A DNA stretch of 29,749 bases from an uncultured Pseudomonas sp. (GTDB lineage: Bacteria > Pseudomonadota > Gammaproteobacteria > Pseudomonadales > Pseudomonadaceae), in NCBI RefSeq assembly GCF_946886105.1, contig NZ_CAMPHV010000056.1, positions 1 to 29,749 on the forward strand, read 5' to 3'. Below are positions 6,715 to 13,451 of the stretch, one piece after another (position 1 is the stretch's first letter; each line of letters opens with the position of its first letter). A model generated the notes under the pieces. That model was not told where the DNA came from and did no database searches. It saw only the letters and a program-made list of their open reading frames with translations. The position numbers and the translations under genes are program-made.

Positions 6715-7572
6715 TCACTGACGTGCCGACTCGCCTTGCCCCGGCTTGTCGCCCTGGCCTTGCAATACATAACGCGGCAAAGCCTGTTGTTCGTTGAGTT
6801 CGAGCACGCCGAGCAGGTCGCGCTGGCTGTTCAGCCAACGGCTGGCCTCGTTGAACGAGGAGGTCAGGGCGTTCAACGCCACGCCTATCTGTTCTTCGTC
6901 GGTGGCCAGCAGCGTCTGTTCGCGGATCAAGGCGATCTGCTGCTCGATGCGCTGCAACTCGGCGTCGACGTGCTCCTTGCGCCGCAAGCCTTCGGCATGG
7001 GCCGCCTGGCGCGCGTCTATCACCTGTTTTTGCTGCTCCAGGCTGCGCCGCAGTTCGTCGTTCAGCTCGCTGGCGGCCAGGCGCGCGTCGATCTGGTCTT
7101 CCTGCTTCTGCAGCTCGGCGCTGTGCTCGGCGGCGGTGTCGACCACCACGTTCAACGCCTGGCCGGCGACCAGCAGGCGCAGATTGAGCCACACCAGTTG
7201 CTCCAGGCTGGCGGCATGGGAGGCCATCAGCGGCGAGCGCGAGAGCAGTTGCAGCACTTCGCGGGCACGCGCCTCGACCGCTTGCTGGCGAGCCCGTTGC
7301 TGCGGATCTAGCAGGCCCAACGTGGTTTCGTAGCGCTGGCTGGCCGGATCACCCGGCTGCACCTTGCGGGCATCCACCGTGCGCCGGAAGCGCTCGCTGC
7401 GCGCCAGCAGCAGCAGATAACCCAGCTCGGCGCCGGCACCGAGCACCCAGAAACCGGGGCTGACGAAGGCGCCCAACAAAGCGAACGCGGCCAGGCCGAA
7501 CCAGTTCGGCGGGATCGGCATGCCCAGCGGGCGGGCGTTGAAGGCCGCCCAGAGGTAGCGTCCGACACTCAT
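6715..7572 (-). CDS. Membrane-anchored coiled-coil protein of unknown function in the PspA-AAA cluster
   Basis: The product has 285 residues. The N-terminal 60 residues include a Pro/Trp-containing amphipathic part (PLGMPIPPNWFG) and two adjacent hydrophobic segments (about 24-41 and 43-57) that would form a membrane hairpin. The remainder is helical and highly charged, with probable coiled coil from about 150 to 250 rich in Gln, Glu, Lys and Arg, and a polar Gln/Gly tail. I do not recognise a named domain. ATG 7572 overlaps the stop of the AAA gene by 4 nt (ATGA), which implies translational coupling. Longer in-frame extensions upstream overlap the AAA gene and are rejected. A structural or adaptor role between the AAA ATPase, the membrane and PspA is inferred from position only. 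Confidence 0.8.
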   Translation of the reverse strand: MSVGRYLWAAFNARPLGMPIPPNWFGLAAFALLGAFVSPGFWVLGAGAELGYLLLLARSERFRRTVDARKVQPGDPASQRYETTLGLLDPQQRARQQAVEARAREVLQLLSRSPLMASHAASLEQLVWLNLRLLVAGQALNVVVDTAAEHSAELQKQEDQIDARLAASELNDELRRSLEQQKQVIDARQAAHAEGLRRKEHVDAELQRIEQQIALIREQTLLATDEEQIGVALNALTSSFNEASRWLNSQRDLLGVLELNEQQALPRYVLQGQGDKPGQGESARQ

Positions 7573-9218
7573 GGGTTGACGCTCTGATCGGCGAGCGAAC
7601 GCAGGCTTTCGGGTACGAAGGCCATGTCCGTGGCTTCGCGAATGGCGATGCCCATTTGCATGCGCAACACCTGCTCGGCCACCGGCGGCTGGTAGCCCTG
7701 CAGGCAATGCTTGAGCGCCGCCAAGGGTTCCATCTGCGCGGTGCGCACCTGGCGATAGACCTTGACCGCCAGCGCCTCGGCAGCGCCCGGGGTAAGCAGC
7801 AACGGCAGCGGCAGCTTCGTCAAAGCCTTGGTTTCCAGCTTGAGCTCGAAGCGTTTGAGCAGCGCCTTGAGCAACGCCGCACTTTCATCGACCGTGGTGG
7901 TTGGCAGCAGCGGGATTTTCACATCGACACGACCCGGCCGCTTGAGATCGACTTCGATCAGGTCGGGGCGCGAGGAGGCGAGAATCCAGATCACCTTGCC
8001 GCGGTTGTCGGCGTCACCCATTTCCTGGGCGATCATCGAATACAGGCGCCCGGACAGGCCGCTGTCGCCACTGCCGCCGTCGCGCTTGCCGAGGGTCTGG
8101 TCGGCTTCGTCGATAAACACGATGCAACGACCGAGGCCGCGGATCAGGCGGAAGATTTTCTCCAGATTGCCCTCGCTGGAGCCGACCCAACGGTCGCGGA
8201 AGTTCTTCAGCTTGACCACCGGCACTCCGGCTTCGCCCGCCAGGCACTCGACCAGGTAGGTCTTGCCGGTGCCCACCGGGCCGCAAAAGATATAGCCCTT
8301 GGGCAGCGCGCGCAGATCGGCGGCCTGCCACAGCGCCATGTCCTGGCGCAGCCAGACTTTCAGCGCCTCCTGAGCGTGATAGTCGTCGAGCGTGCGTTTG
8401 GATTCGATAAATTCCACCAGGCCGGCGCTGTCGGTTTCCACCAACTCCTTTTTCGCTTCGATCCAGTCCTGGGCGCCGAGCACCTTGCCCTCGTGAGCAC
8501 GGCGCTTGACCAGGCTGGCCAGGGCGCTAAGGCTGACCCCGGAGAGGCTGGCGACCGCTGCGTCAGCGTCTGTTGCGAAGGCCTTGGGATGATCCACACG
8601 CAGCTGCGCCAGGCACTGGCCGAGGCTGGCGGCATCCGGCAGCGGCACCTGCACGCGGTCGATGCGCGGATTATTGGCCACCAGCGGGTGCAGGTCGTTG
8701 AGGTTGTCGGCCAGCAGCAGGCTGGCGAAGGCCATATCGGCGAACGGCGGCTCGGCGGCCCAGTCGCGCACCAGGCTGGCCAGGCTGGCGCTGGCGAAAT
8801 CGCCCTGGCGGCTGGCTGGCAGAATCAACTCGGCGCCACGCAGAATCACCGCCACATGCTCATTATTGCCGCGACCCAACGCCCGCAAATTCGCGCGATA
8901 ACGCAGGTAGCTGCTGATCAGCTCGATTGCCTCGCGCGGGTCCTGAGGCCAGCGTTGACTCTTCTCCGCCGCTGGCCACTCGGCGAAACGCTCACCGCCG
9001 CGCAACAGGCTCAGGCCGTTGCCGGAGTCGTAGAGAAACACCAAATGAAAGGTGCCGAGCAGCTTGGCTTCAAGGTAACGGATTAGGCTGACCAGGCGAC
9101 CGCCCAAGGGAAAGCGATCGGCGACGTTGCCATAGAGCACGAACTGGCCATGGGCGCCGCTTTCATAAGCCAGGCGCAATTCGTCGACCCAACCCGGTAC
9201 GTCCTGTTCCCGGCCCAT
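7569..9218 (-). CDS. Classical AAA family ATPase with a degenerate N-terminal AAA-like module
   Basis: The product has 549 residues. The C-terminal AAA module has Walker A GPVGTGKT (313-320), a pore loop RWVGSSE (343-349), Walker B CIVFIDEAD (365-373), and a second region of homology ending DLKRPGR with candidate arginine fingers R427 and R430. The pore loop and the RPGR motif are those of classical AAA proteins such as Vps4, katanin or Ycf46, not of AAA+ sigma-54 activators like PspF. The usual sensor-1 Asn (ATNRPD) reads Ser416. Residues 1 to about 245 look like a first AAA fold without a P-loop: FVLYGNVADRF, then HVAVILRGAEL as a Walker-B-like strand, then a lid-like SGVSLSALASLVKRRA helix. 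The gene starts 3 nt after the PspA stop and overlaps the next gene by 4 nt. It probably remodels a protein substrate at the membrane; PspA is the prime candidate. Confidence 0.88.
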   Translation of the reverse strand: MGREQDVPGWVDELRLAYESGAHGQFVLYGNVADRFPLGGRLVSLIRYLEAKLLGTFHLVFLYDSGNGLSLLRGGERFAEWPAAEKSQRWPQDPREAIELISSYLRYRANLRALGRGNNEHVAVILRGAELILPASRQGDFASASLASLVRDWAAEPPFADMAFASLLLADNLNDLHPLVANNPRIDRVQVPLPDAASLGQCLAQLRVDHPKAFATDADAAVASLSGVSLSALASLVKRRAHEGKVLGAQDWIEAKKELVETDSAGLVEFIESKRTLDDYHAQEALKVWLRQDMALWQAADLRALPKGYIFCGPVGTGKTYLVECLAGEAGVPVVKLKNFRDRWVGSSEGNLEKIFRLIRGLGRCIVFIDEADQTLGKRDGGSGDSGLSGRLYSMIAQEMGDADNRGKVIWILASSRPDLIEVDLKRPGRVDVKIPLLPTTTVDESAALLKALLKRFELKLETKALTKLPLPLLLTPGAAEALAVKVYRQVRTAQMEPLAALKHCLQGYQPPVAEQVLRMQMGIAIREATDMAFVPESLRSLADQSVNP

Positions 9219-9221
9219 GGC

Positions 9222-9977
9222 TTACTGGTTTTCCGATTGCGGGGCACTGCCGCCCATGCTGCGGGTGGTCGCCGGTGCCTCGCTGGCTTCCTGGCCCGGC
9301 AGACTGATGCCCTCCTTGGCGGCGAAATCGGCCAGGGCCTGATCGGCCAAGGCGTCCATTTCCGCCTCCTTGAGGTTCACTTCGCTCATGTCCATCGAGT
9401 CGCGGGCCATGCGCGCGCGGCCGGCGGCCTTGGTGCGTTCTTCCTCGACCATCTCGTGCAGACGGTTGAGGGTGTCGCCGGAGCCGCCGATCTCGCTGAC
9501 CATGCCGGCGGCCATCTCGTTCATCTCGGCCATGGCGGTCTTCATGCGCATGTCGTTGATCGCGCCCTTGAGCGCCTCGATCTTCGCCCGCGCGGCATTC
9601 ACCGCCACTTCGCGGGCCTTGGTCAGGTTCTGGTAGGTCTCTTCGGCCTGGGCCAACTGGCGGCGGTTTTCCTCCAGCTCGCGGGCCAGGTTCTGCAAAC
9701 GCAGCGCATTCTGCGCCGCAGCCGACTTGTTGCCGGCGCGCAGGTGCGCGGTGGTGCGTGCATGCAGTTCGCGCTCCTCGGCCTCCTGCTTGCGCACCTG
9801 GCTCATCAGCCGCTCGGCAAGGCCGGCGTGGGCGGCCAGGCCCTGATTGAAATTGGCGATCTGCTTGCGCAAATTCTCCTGCTCCAACTCCAGCAGGGCT
9901 TCCGGGTTCTTGCGTTCGATGTCCTTGATAAACAGAGAAAGCATGCCTTTGAGGATATTGCTGAGGCGGGCGAACAT
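9222..9977 (-). CDS. PspA/IM30 (Vipp1) family protein
   Basis: The product has 251 residues. It starts with an amphipathic membrane-binding helix (MFARLSNILKGMLSLFIKDIER), continues with the PEALLELE segment and then long charged helices (about 25-215) forming the hairpin coiled coil of the family, and ends in a short Ser/Gly/Pro-rich tail. PspA/IM30 proteins bind stressed membranes and assemble into rods and rings; they belong to the ESCRT-III superfamily. ATG 9977 has AAGGAG a few nt upstream; the longer frame to 10130 is non-coding leader. It is the first gene of the cluster, and its own promoter should lie in 9978-10118, but no clear sigma-54 site is visible there. No pspB, pspC or pspF gene is present, so this is not the enterobacterial psp operon and no orthology to pspA is claimed. 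Confidence 0.9.
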   Translation of the reverse strand: MFARLSNILKGMLSLFIKDIERKNPEALLELEQENLRKQIANFNQGLAAHAGLAERLMSQVRKQEAEERELHARTTAHLRAGNKSAAAQNALRLQNLARELEENRRQLAQAEETYQNLTKAREVAVNAARAKIEALKGAINDMRMKTAMAEMNEMAAGMVSEIGGSGDTLNRLHEMVEEERTKAAGRARMARDSMDMSEVNLKEAEMDALADQALADFAAKEGISLPGQEASEAPATTRSMGGSAPQSENQ

Positions 9978-10118
9978 GGCGACTCCTTGCTGTGTGCGGG
10001 CGAACCTTCGAGTGCCCGGACATACCGGACAGAGTGCTGGCATTTTTGGTGAGCGGCCCGACGGATGCAACCTCAATCGATGATTGCGCTTATATGGTCG
10101 CCTGCCGCAGCGATAGAA

Positions 10119-10140
10119 CACGGCCCGCAACCGGGCCGTG
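10119..10140 (-). terminator. Intrinsic terminator after prfH
   Basis: CACGGCCCG (10119-10127) and CGGGCCGTG (10132-10140) form a perfect 9-bp stem with a CAAC-type loop. It starts 6 nt past the prfH stop and on the minus strand is followed by TTCTAT. It separates rtcB-prfH from the PspA cluster promoter. Confidence 0.7.
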
Positions 10141-10146
10141 GATGGA

Positions 10147-10764
10147 TTAAAGCAAGGCTTCGAAGCGCTCGCCCTTGAAGGTACGCCGCGGGTTGCCCCG
10201 TTCCACCTGGTGATGAAACAACCGGCGTTCGGCGCGCAAGGCGTCGCTCGCCTGCTCGGCCTGGTCGGCCAGGCGGCGGGCGATCAGCAACAGTGCCAGA
10301 CGCTTGTTGGCGTGCTGGCTGCGCTCGGATTGCACCTTGACGCTGATACCGCTGGCCAGGTGGGTGGCGCGCACCGCCGAGTCGGTGGTGTTGACGTGCT
10401 GACCGCCGGGGCCGGAAGAGCGCAGGGTTTCGAAGCGGATCTGGCTTTCCAGACAAGCGGGGGGCGACGCAAACCGCGCGCCACCGAAGAACCAGTTCTT
10501 GCGCCGATGCGCCGGTCGATAGGGACTGACGCAAATCCATTGCAACGAACCGCTCCAGGCCTCCGCCAAACGCTCGGCCTTTTCACCGCTCAGGGCCAGC
10601 AATACCGAACGCAAGGTTGCCGGACGTTCGCCGGCCTCCTGCTCCAGTACCCGCGCCTCGACGCCCTGCTCTGCGGCTTCCGCCAGCAGGCACTGAAGCG
10701 CCTTGGCCACCGCCAGCGCGCATTCTTCCGGCCCTTGAGCCGCCGACAATTGCAGCAGGATCAT
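10147..10764 (-). CDS. prfH: Peptide chain release factor homolog PrfH
   Basis: The product has 205 residues and is a short class I release factor homolog. The N-terminus [12 protein letters not shown] matches the PrfH family. The catalytic loop [12 protein letters not shown] carries GGQ at 120-122, which places the Gln in the peptidyl transferase centre for peptidyl-tRNA hydrolysis. It is followed by the basic [12 protein letters not shown] segment. PrfH proteins are encoded with an RtcB ligase and rescue ribosomes whose 16S rRNA has been cut at the decoding centre. I chose ATG 10764, which overlaps the rtcB stop by one base (TGATG) and has GGAGG 9 nt upstream. ATG 10773 abuts that SD directly and is unlikely. 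A much longer open frame upstream is the shadow of rtcB. Confidence 0.92.
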   Translation of the reverse strand: MILLQLSAAQGPEECALAVAKALQCLLAEAAEQGVEARVLEQEAGERPATLRSVLLALSGEKAERLAEAWSGSLQWICVSPYRPAHRRKNWFFGGARFASPPACLESQIRFETLRSSGPGGQHVNTTDSAVRATHLASGISVKVQSERSQHANKRLALLLIARRLADQAEQASDALRAERRLFHHQVERGNPRRTFKGERFEALL

Positions 10765-11900
10765 CAGCAGCATCCTCCCCGCGTCTTGTAGGTGAGCACC
10801 GGTTTCAGTCGCGCCAGAACCCGCAGCAAACCGGCCTTGCGCAAGGCGCCGACCACCGAATCGATGGCCTTGTAGGCCTCCGGCGCTTCCTCGTAGATCA
10901 ACGCCCGGTCGGCGCAGATCACCCGACTGCCCAGCGCCGTACGCTCGAGCTGTTTGACGCTGTAACGCGCGGCCAGGCGATCCTTGCACTCGCTGCGCAT
11001 CCACTTGCGTCCGGCGCCATGGGCCAGGGACAGCAGGCTGCGCTCGTCGGCCAGCGGCTCGACCAGATAGCTGTAGTCGCCGCGCGAGCCGGGAATCACC
11101 ACCAGGCCCTGGTCGGAAGGCGTGGCGCCCTTGCGGTGCAGCCAACCGCCCTGCCCATCGATACGCGCGGGCGATACCAGGTTGTGGTTGATATCCAGCA
11201 GCTGCCCGCCCTCGGCGCGCAACCGTTCGAGCGTGCGCCGGGCGATCAGCTGGCGATTGGCCTCGGCGAAGCGCAAGGCGCCGTTGTGGCGCGCCAGGTA
11301 ATGGGCGCATGCCGCAGTCCCGGCCTCCAGCCCCTGATGGCCGAACAAGTCGACCTGCTCGCGCAGAATCGCCTCGCCCAGCCCACGCGAACCGCTGTGC
11401 ACCAGCAACAGCAGCTGTTTGCGGTCGATACCCAGGCGCGCCAGGGCCGCGTCATCAAAGCTCTGGTCGAGCTGCTGCAGCTCGGCGAAGTGATTGCCAC
11501 CGCCGATGGTGCCCAGCGAGCGTTCGTGACCGCAGGGCGGCAGACCGAACGCGCCGACGGCCTCCTGCCAGCTGTCATCCAGCGGCGCATCGAGGCTACC
11601 GAGGCGCTTTTCCAGCTTGTCCAGGTTCAACTTGGCCACGGCGATATCGGTGCGCCACAACGCCATGCCGCAACCGATATCGTTGCCGACCAATGCCGGA
11701 TACAGCCGGCCCACGGAAAAGAATGCCGCCCCCACCGGGTAACCGCGCCCCGGGTGCAGATCCGGCATGCCGGCGACCCGTTGCATGCCCGGCAAGCGTG
11801 CGGTGGTTTCCAATTGTTGGATCGCTTTTCCTTCGATCCAGGTGTCGTCCGCGGCGATCAAAACGATGCCGTCGGCCAAATTGCGAATGCAAGTGCCCAT
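10764..11900 (-). CDS. rtcB: RNA ligase RtcB, PrfH-associated type
   Basis: The product has 378 residues. It shows the RtcB fold landmarks: [13 protein letters not shown] near 45-57, GNDIGCGM (72-79) with metal ligands D74 and C77, GGGNHF (133-138), HSGSRG (168-173), INHN (237-240), HRKGATPS (255-262), PGSRGD (270-275), and [12 protein letters not shown] with the guanylated His at 294. RtcB seals RNA 2',3'-cyclic phosphate or 3'-phosphate ends to 5'-OH ends using GTP and Mn2+. It is shorter than E. coli RtcB (about 408) and agrees with the RtcB form paired with PrfH, whose role is repair of damaged 16S rRNA. No rtcA or rtcR is present. ATG 11900 has an AGGA ribosome-binding site that falls inside a predicted hairpin. 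Confidence 0.93.
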   Translation of the reverse strand: MGTCIRNLADGIVLIAADDTWIEGKAIQQLETTARLPGMQRVAGMPDLHPGRGYPVGAAFFSVGRLYPALVGNDIGCGMALWRTDIAVAKLNLDKLEKRLGSLDAPLDDSWQEAVGAFGLPPCGHERSLGTIGGGNHFAELQQLDQSFDDAALARLGIDRKQLLLLVHSGSRGLGEAILREQVDLFGHQGLEAGTAACAHYLARHNGALRFAEANRQLIARRTLERLRAEGGQLLDINHNLVSPARIDGQGGWLHRKGATPSDQGLVVIPGSRGDYSYLVEPLADERSLLSLAHGAGRKWMRSECKDRLAARYSVKQLERTALGSRVICADRALIYEEAPEAYKAIDSVVGALRKAGLLRVLARLKPVLTYKTRGGCC

Positions 11901-11903
11901 AGT

Positions 11904-11941
11904 CCAATCCTGATGGGTTGAAACGAAAAAAGTTGGATTGG
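11904..11941 (-). promoter_or_regulatory. Hairpin that could mask the rtcB ribosome-binding site
   Basis: On the minus strand CCAATCC pairs perfectly with GGATTGG across a 24-nt U-rich loop. The second arm overlaps the AGGA Shine-Dalgarno of rtcB, 7 nt before its ATG. The 7-bp stem is modest, so regulation is only suggested. Confidence 0.35.
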
Positions 11942-12001
11942 CAGGTCGAAGCGGGGCGTTGCAGAAACCGCGGCTGAGAGCGGCGGTAAAAGCGATTCAG
12001 T

Positions 12002-12133
12002 CCGTTGTAAAACGTAGCGAGCGAAGACTAGGCAAGGCGGAATCAAGCGAAGAAGCGCAGTTTACGTGAAGTAAATGAGCATTCTGAGGTTGATTCCAAC
12101 GCCGCATAGTCGAGCGCAGTAGTTTTACAGCGG
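12002..12133. repeat. Dispersed palindromic repeat of about 130 bp, MITE-like
   Basis: The ends match as an imperfect inverted repeat: CCGTTGTAAAAC (12002-12013) and GTTTTACAGCGG (12122-12133), 11 of 12 when reverse-complemented. Further pairing extends inward between ACTAGGCAAGGCGGAATCAA and TTGATTCCAACGCCGCATAG. The sequence resembles a long hairpin repeat seen in intergenic positions of Pseudomonas chromosomes. It lies within the rtcB leader. I see no target-site duplication or ORF, so mobility is not demonstrated. Confidence 0.65.
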
Positions 12134-12178
12134 GCTGATAGCCAGGCGCGACCTGCAAAGGTTAATCAGCTGCTGCAT
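12125..12178 (-). CDS. Possible 17-codon leader peptide upstream of rtcB
   Basis: ATG at 12178 has an excellent AAAGGAGG (12192-12185) 6 nt upstream, stronger than that of most genes in the window. The frame reads MQQLINLC, then a basic-hydrophobic stretch, and ends at TAA (12127-12125). The stop lies inside the terminal inverted repeat of the palindromic element, so the element may have truncated an older ORF or supplied the stop. A candidate promoter lies about 30-65 nt upstream. I do not recognise the peptide. It may be a leader controlling rtcB, a small protein, or chance. Confidence 0.35.
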   Translation of the reverse strand: MQQLINLCRSRLAISPL

Positions 12179-12216
12179 GATGTGCCTCCTTTGCTGTCGG
12201 TTGAGAGAAGGCGCGC

Positions 12217-12245
12217 ATCCTAGGCCGATGATGCGCGCAGTGCAA
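12217..12245 (-). promoter_or_regulatory. Candidate sigma-70 promoter for the rtcB-prfH transcript
   Basis: Read on the minus strand, TTGCAC (12245-12240) and TAGGAT (12222-12217) are separated by exactly 17 nt. This places the transcription start near 12210, upstream of the strong SD at 12185-12192. The -35 match is partial. Confidence 0.4.
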
Positions 12246-12253
12246 TACCCGCC

Positions 12254-13438
12254 TTAGTCCGGCAATGCTAAGCGCAACCGACCGGGATGCTTCCTGACCA
12301 ACGCATAAGGCAGAACCGACCACTCAGAACCTTCGCAGGCACGTGCGACACGCGGGAAAATCGGATCGAACACGATACCCTCGGTGCTGAGATACCAACT
12401 GGGAAAATCCCAGATGTCCGGGTCGGCATAATTGCATTCAAGGTCATCGGCAGGCTCTGGCAACATGTCTGGAACGATCTGTCGCCACTGCGACACCAAC
12501 CAGGGCGCGAAGTACTGGTTACGGTATTTGGAGAACATCTCGAAGCTCACCGAGTCCTCGTCCGGCTTTTGCTCTCGTGTTTCTCGATAATGAAAAGCGG
12601 GTCCATCACCGACCCAGAGCAAGTCCTCCAAGCCCAGCGGCTCTCCGCTATGTACATCCAGAGTGAGCGGCGCATCGCCGAAATCCGGATGGGCTCCACC
12701 GCAGTCGTAGCTGGTAAAAATGCTCAGGCTTACAACATCCGCCGACAGCAGCCGCGGCTTCACGGTCTGCAGAAACTCCGCCCGTGTATCACCAGCCCCC
12801 AGCCTGCAAGCGTGATAGTCGATCACTTCCTCGCGCAGCCGCGCCCGCAACTGCTGGTTGATCGAATCCAATTGTGCCTGGGGATAACCACTCAGCACTT
12901 CGAACATCGCCAGTCCCGAAACGGTCTCGGTCCACCATTGCAGCTCATGGCCCATAAAGTCCTGCCGCTTGCCGGGCTTCAGCGGCAACTCCTTGAGGCG
13001 CAGGAACTCGTAGGGCGACTCTTCGTATAGGCGATACCAGAAAGGTTCGGCTCCTGCTGGCGGCTCCTCGATAGTCGGCTGGGTGAGTTTAACGGCCAGA
13101 CGTTTGCCTTGCGGCCCGACCCACTCGCCCTGCCATCCATGTGGACTGCGCTGCAAGCGCAGTTCGGGACGCGGAGCGTCGTCGTATCGGTCTCGCCCCT
13201 CGACCAGGCTGAGTCGCTGGTCTTGCAGTCGGCCCTCCAGAGCCAGGTCGTGATGATGCTTGCGATAAAAGTAGCGGCCAACGACCTGCTCGGGGTCGCG
13301 CAGATCGAGCTCCACGACTATCGCCATCTTGCCCAGCATCCCGCTGTATAGCTGCGGCCCTTCGGCAGCGAGTAGCGCAGGTGAAATCACACACAGGCAG
13401 AACGCCAGCAGTCGGCACCAGAACATTCCTTTGCTCAT
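12254..13438 (-). CDS. Exported protein of unknown function, DUF3298/RsiV-like C-terminal region
   Basis: The product has 394 residues with a Sec signal peptide (MSKG, hydrophobic core, cleavage near ALLAA-E). The N-terminal third is beta-rich, with an L-Y-S-G-M-L-G-K motif. The region SYDCGGAHPDFGDAPLTLDVHSGEPLGLEDLL (about 243-274) resembles the Y..GGAH....TFD...G..L.L.DL pattern of DUF3298-type periplasmic domains, which in RsiV bind lysozyme. Four Cys residues after the signal suggest disulfides. I chose ATG 13438, which has AGGAG 6 nt before it; the TTG three bases upstream is not needed. It begins 13 nt after the recD stop on the same strand, so it may be co-transcribed with recBCD, though no functional link is evident. 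The domain call is moderate. Confidence 0.72.
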   Translation of the reverse strand: MSKGMFWCRLLAFCLCVISPALLAAEGPQLYSGMLGKMAIVVELDLRDPEQVVGRYFYRKHHHDLALEGRLQDQRLSLVEGRDRYDDAPRPELRLQRSPHGWQGEWVGPQGKRLAVKLTQPTIEEPPAGAEPFWYRLYEESPYEFLRLKELPLKPGKRQDFMGHELQWWTETVSGLAMFEVLSGYPQAQLDSINQQLRARLREEVIDYHACRLGAGDTRAEFLQTVKPRLLSADVVSLSIFTSYDCGGAHPDFGDAPLTLDVHSGEPLGLEDLLWVGDGPAFHYRETREQKPDEDSVSFEMFSKYRNQYFAPWLVSQWRQIVPDMLPEPADDLECNYADPDIWDFPSWYLSTEGIVFDPIFPRVARACEGSEWSVLPYALVRKHPGRLRLALPD

Positions 13439-13451
13439 CAAAAACTCCTAG

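Noticed and set aside
9978..10118. Sigma-54 promoter for the PspA cluster
   Set aside because: I looked for a GG-N10-GC -24/-12 pair as in enterobacterial psp operons and found no convincing match. The absence of pspF also argues against it.
10765..11310. Extension of the prfH frame to 387 codons
   Set aside because: It runs through rtcB in another frame. The PrfH N-terminus [12 protein letters not shown] begins at 10764 with a well-placed GGAGG.
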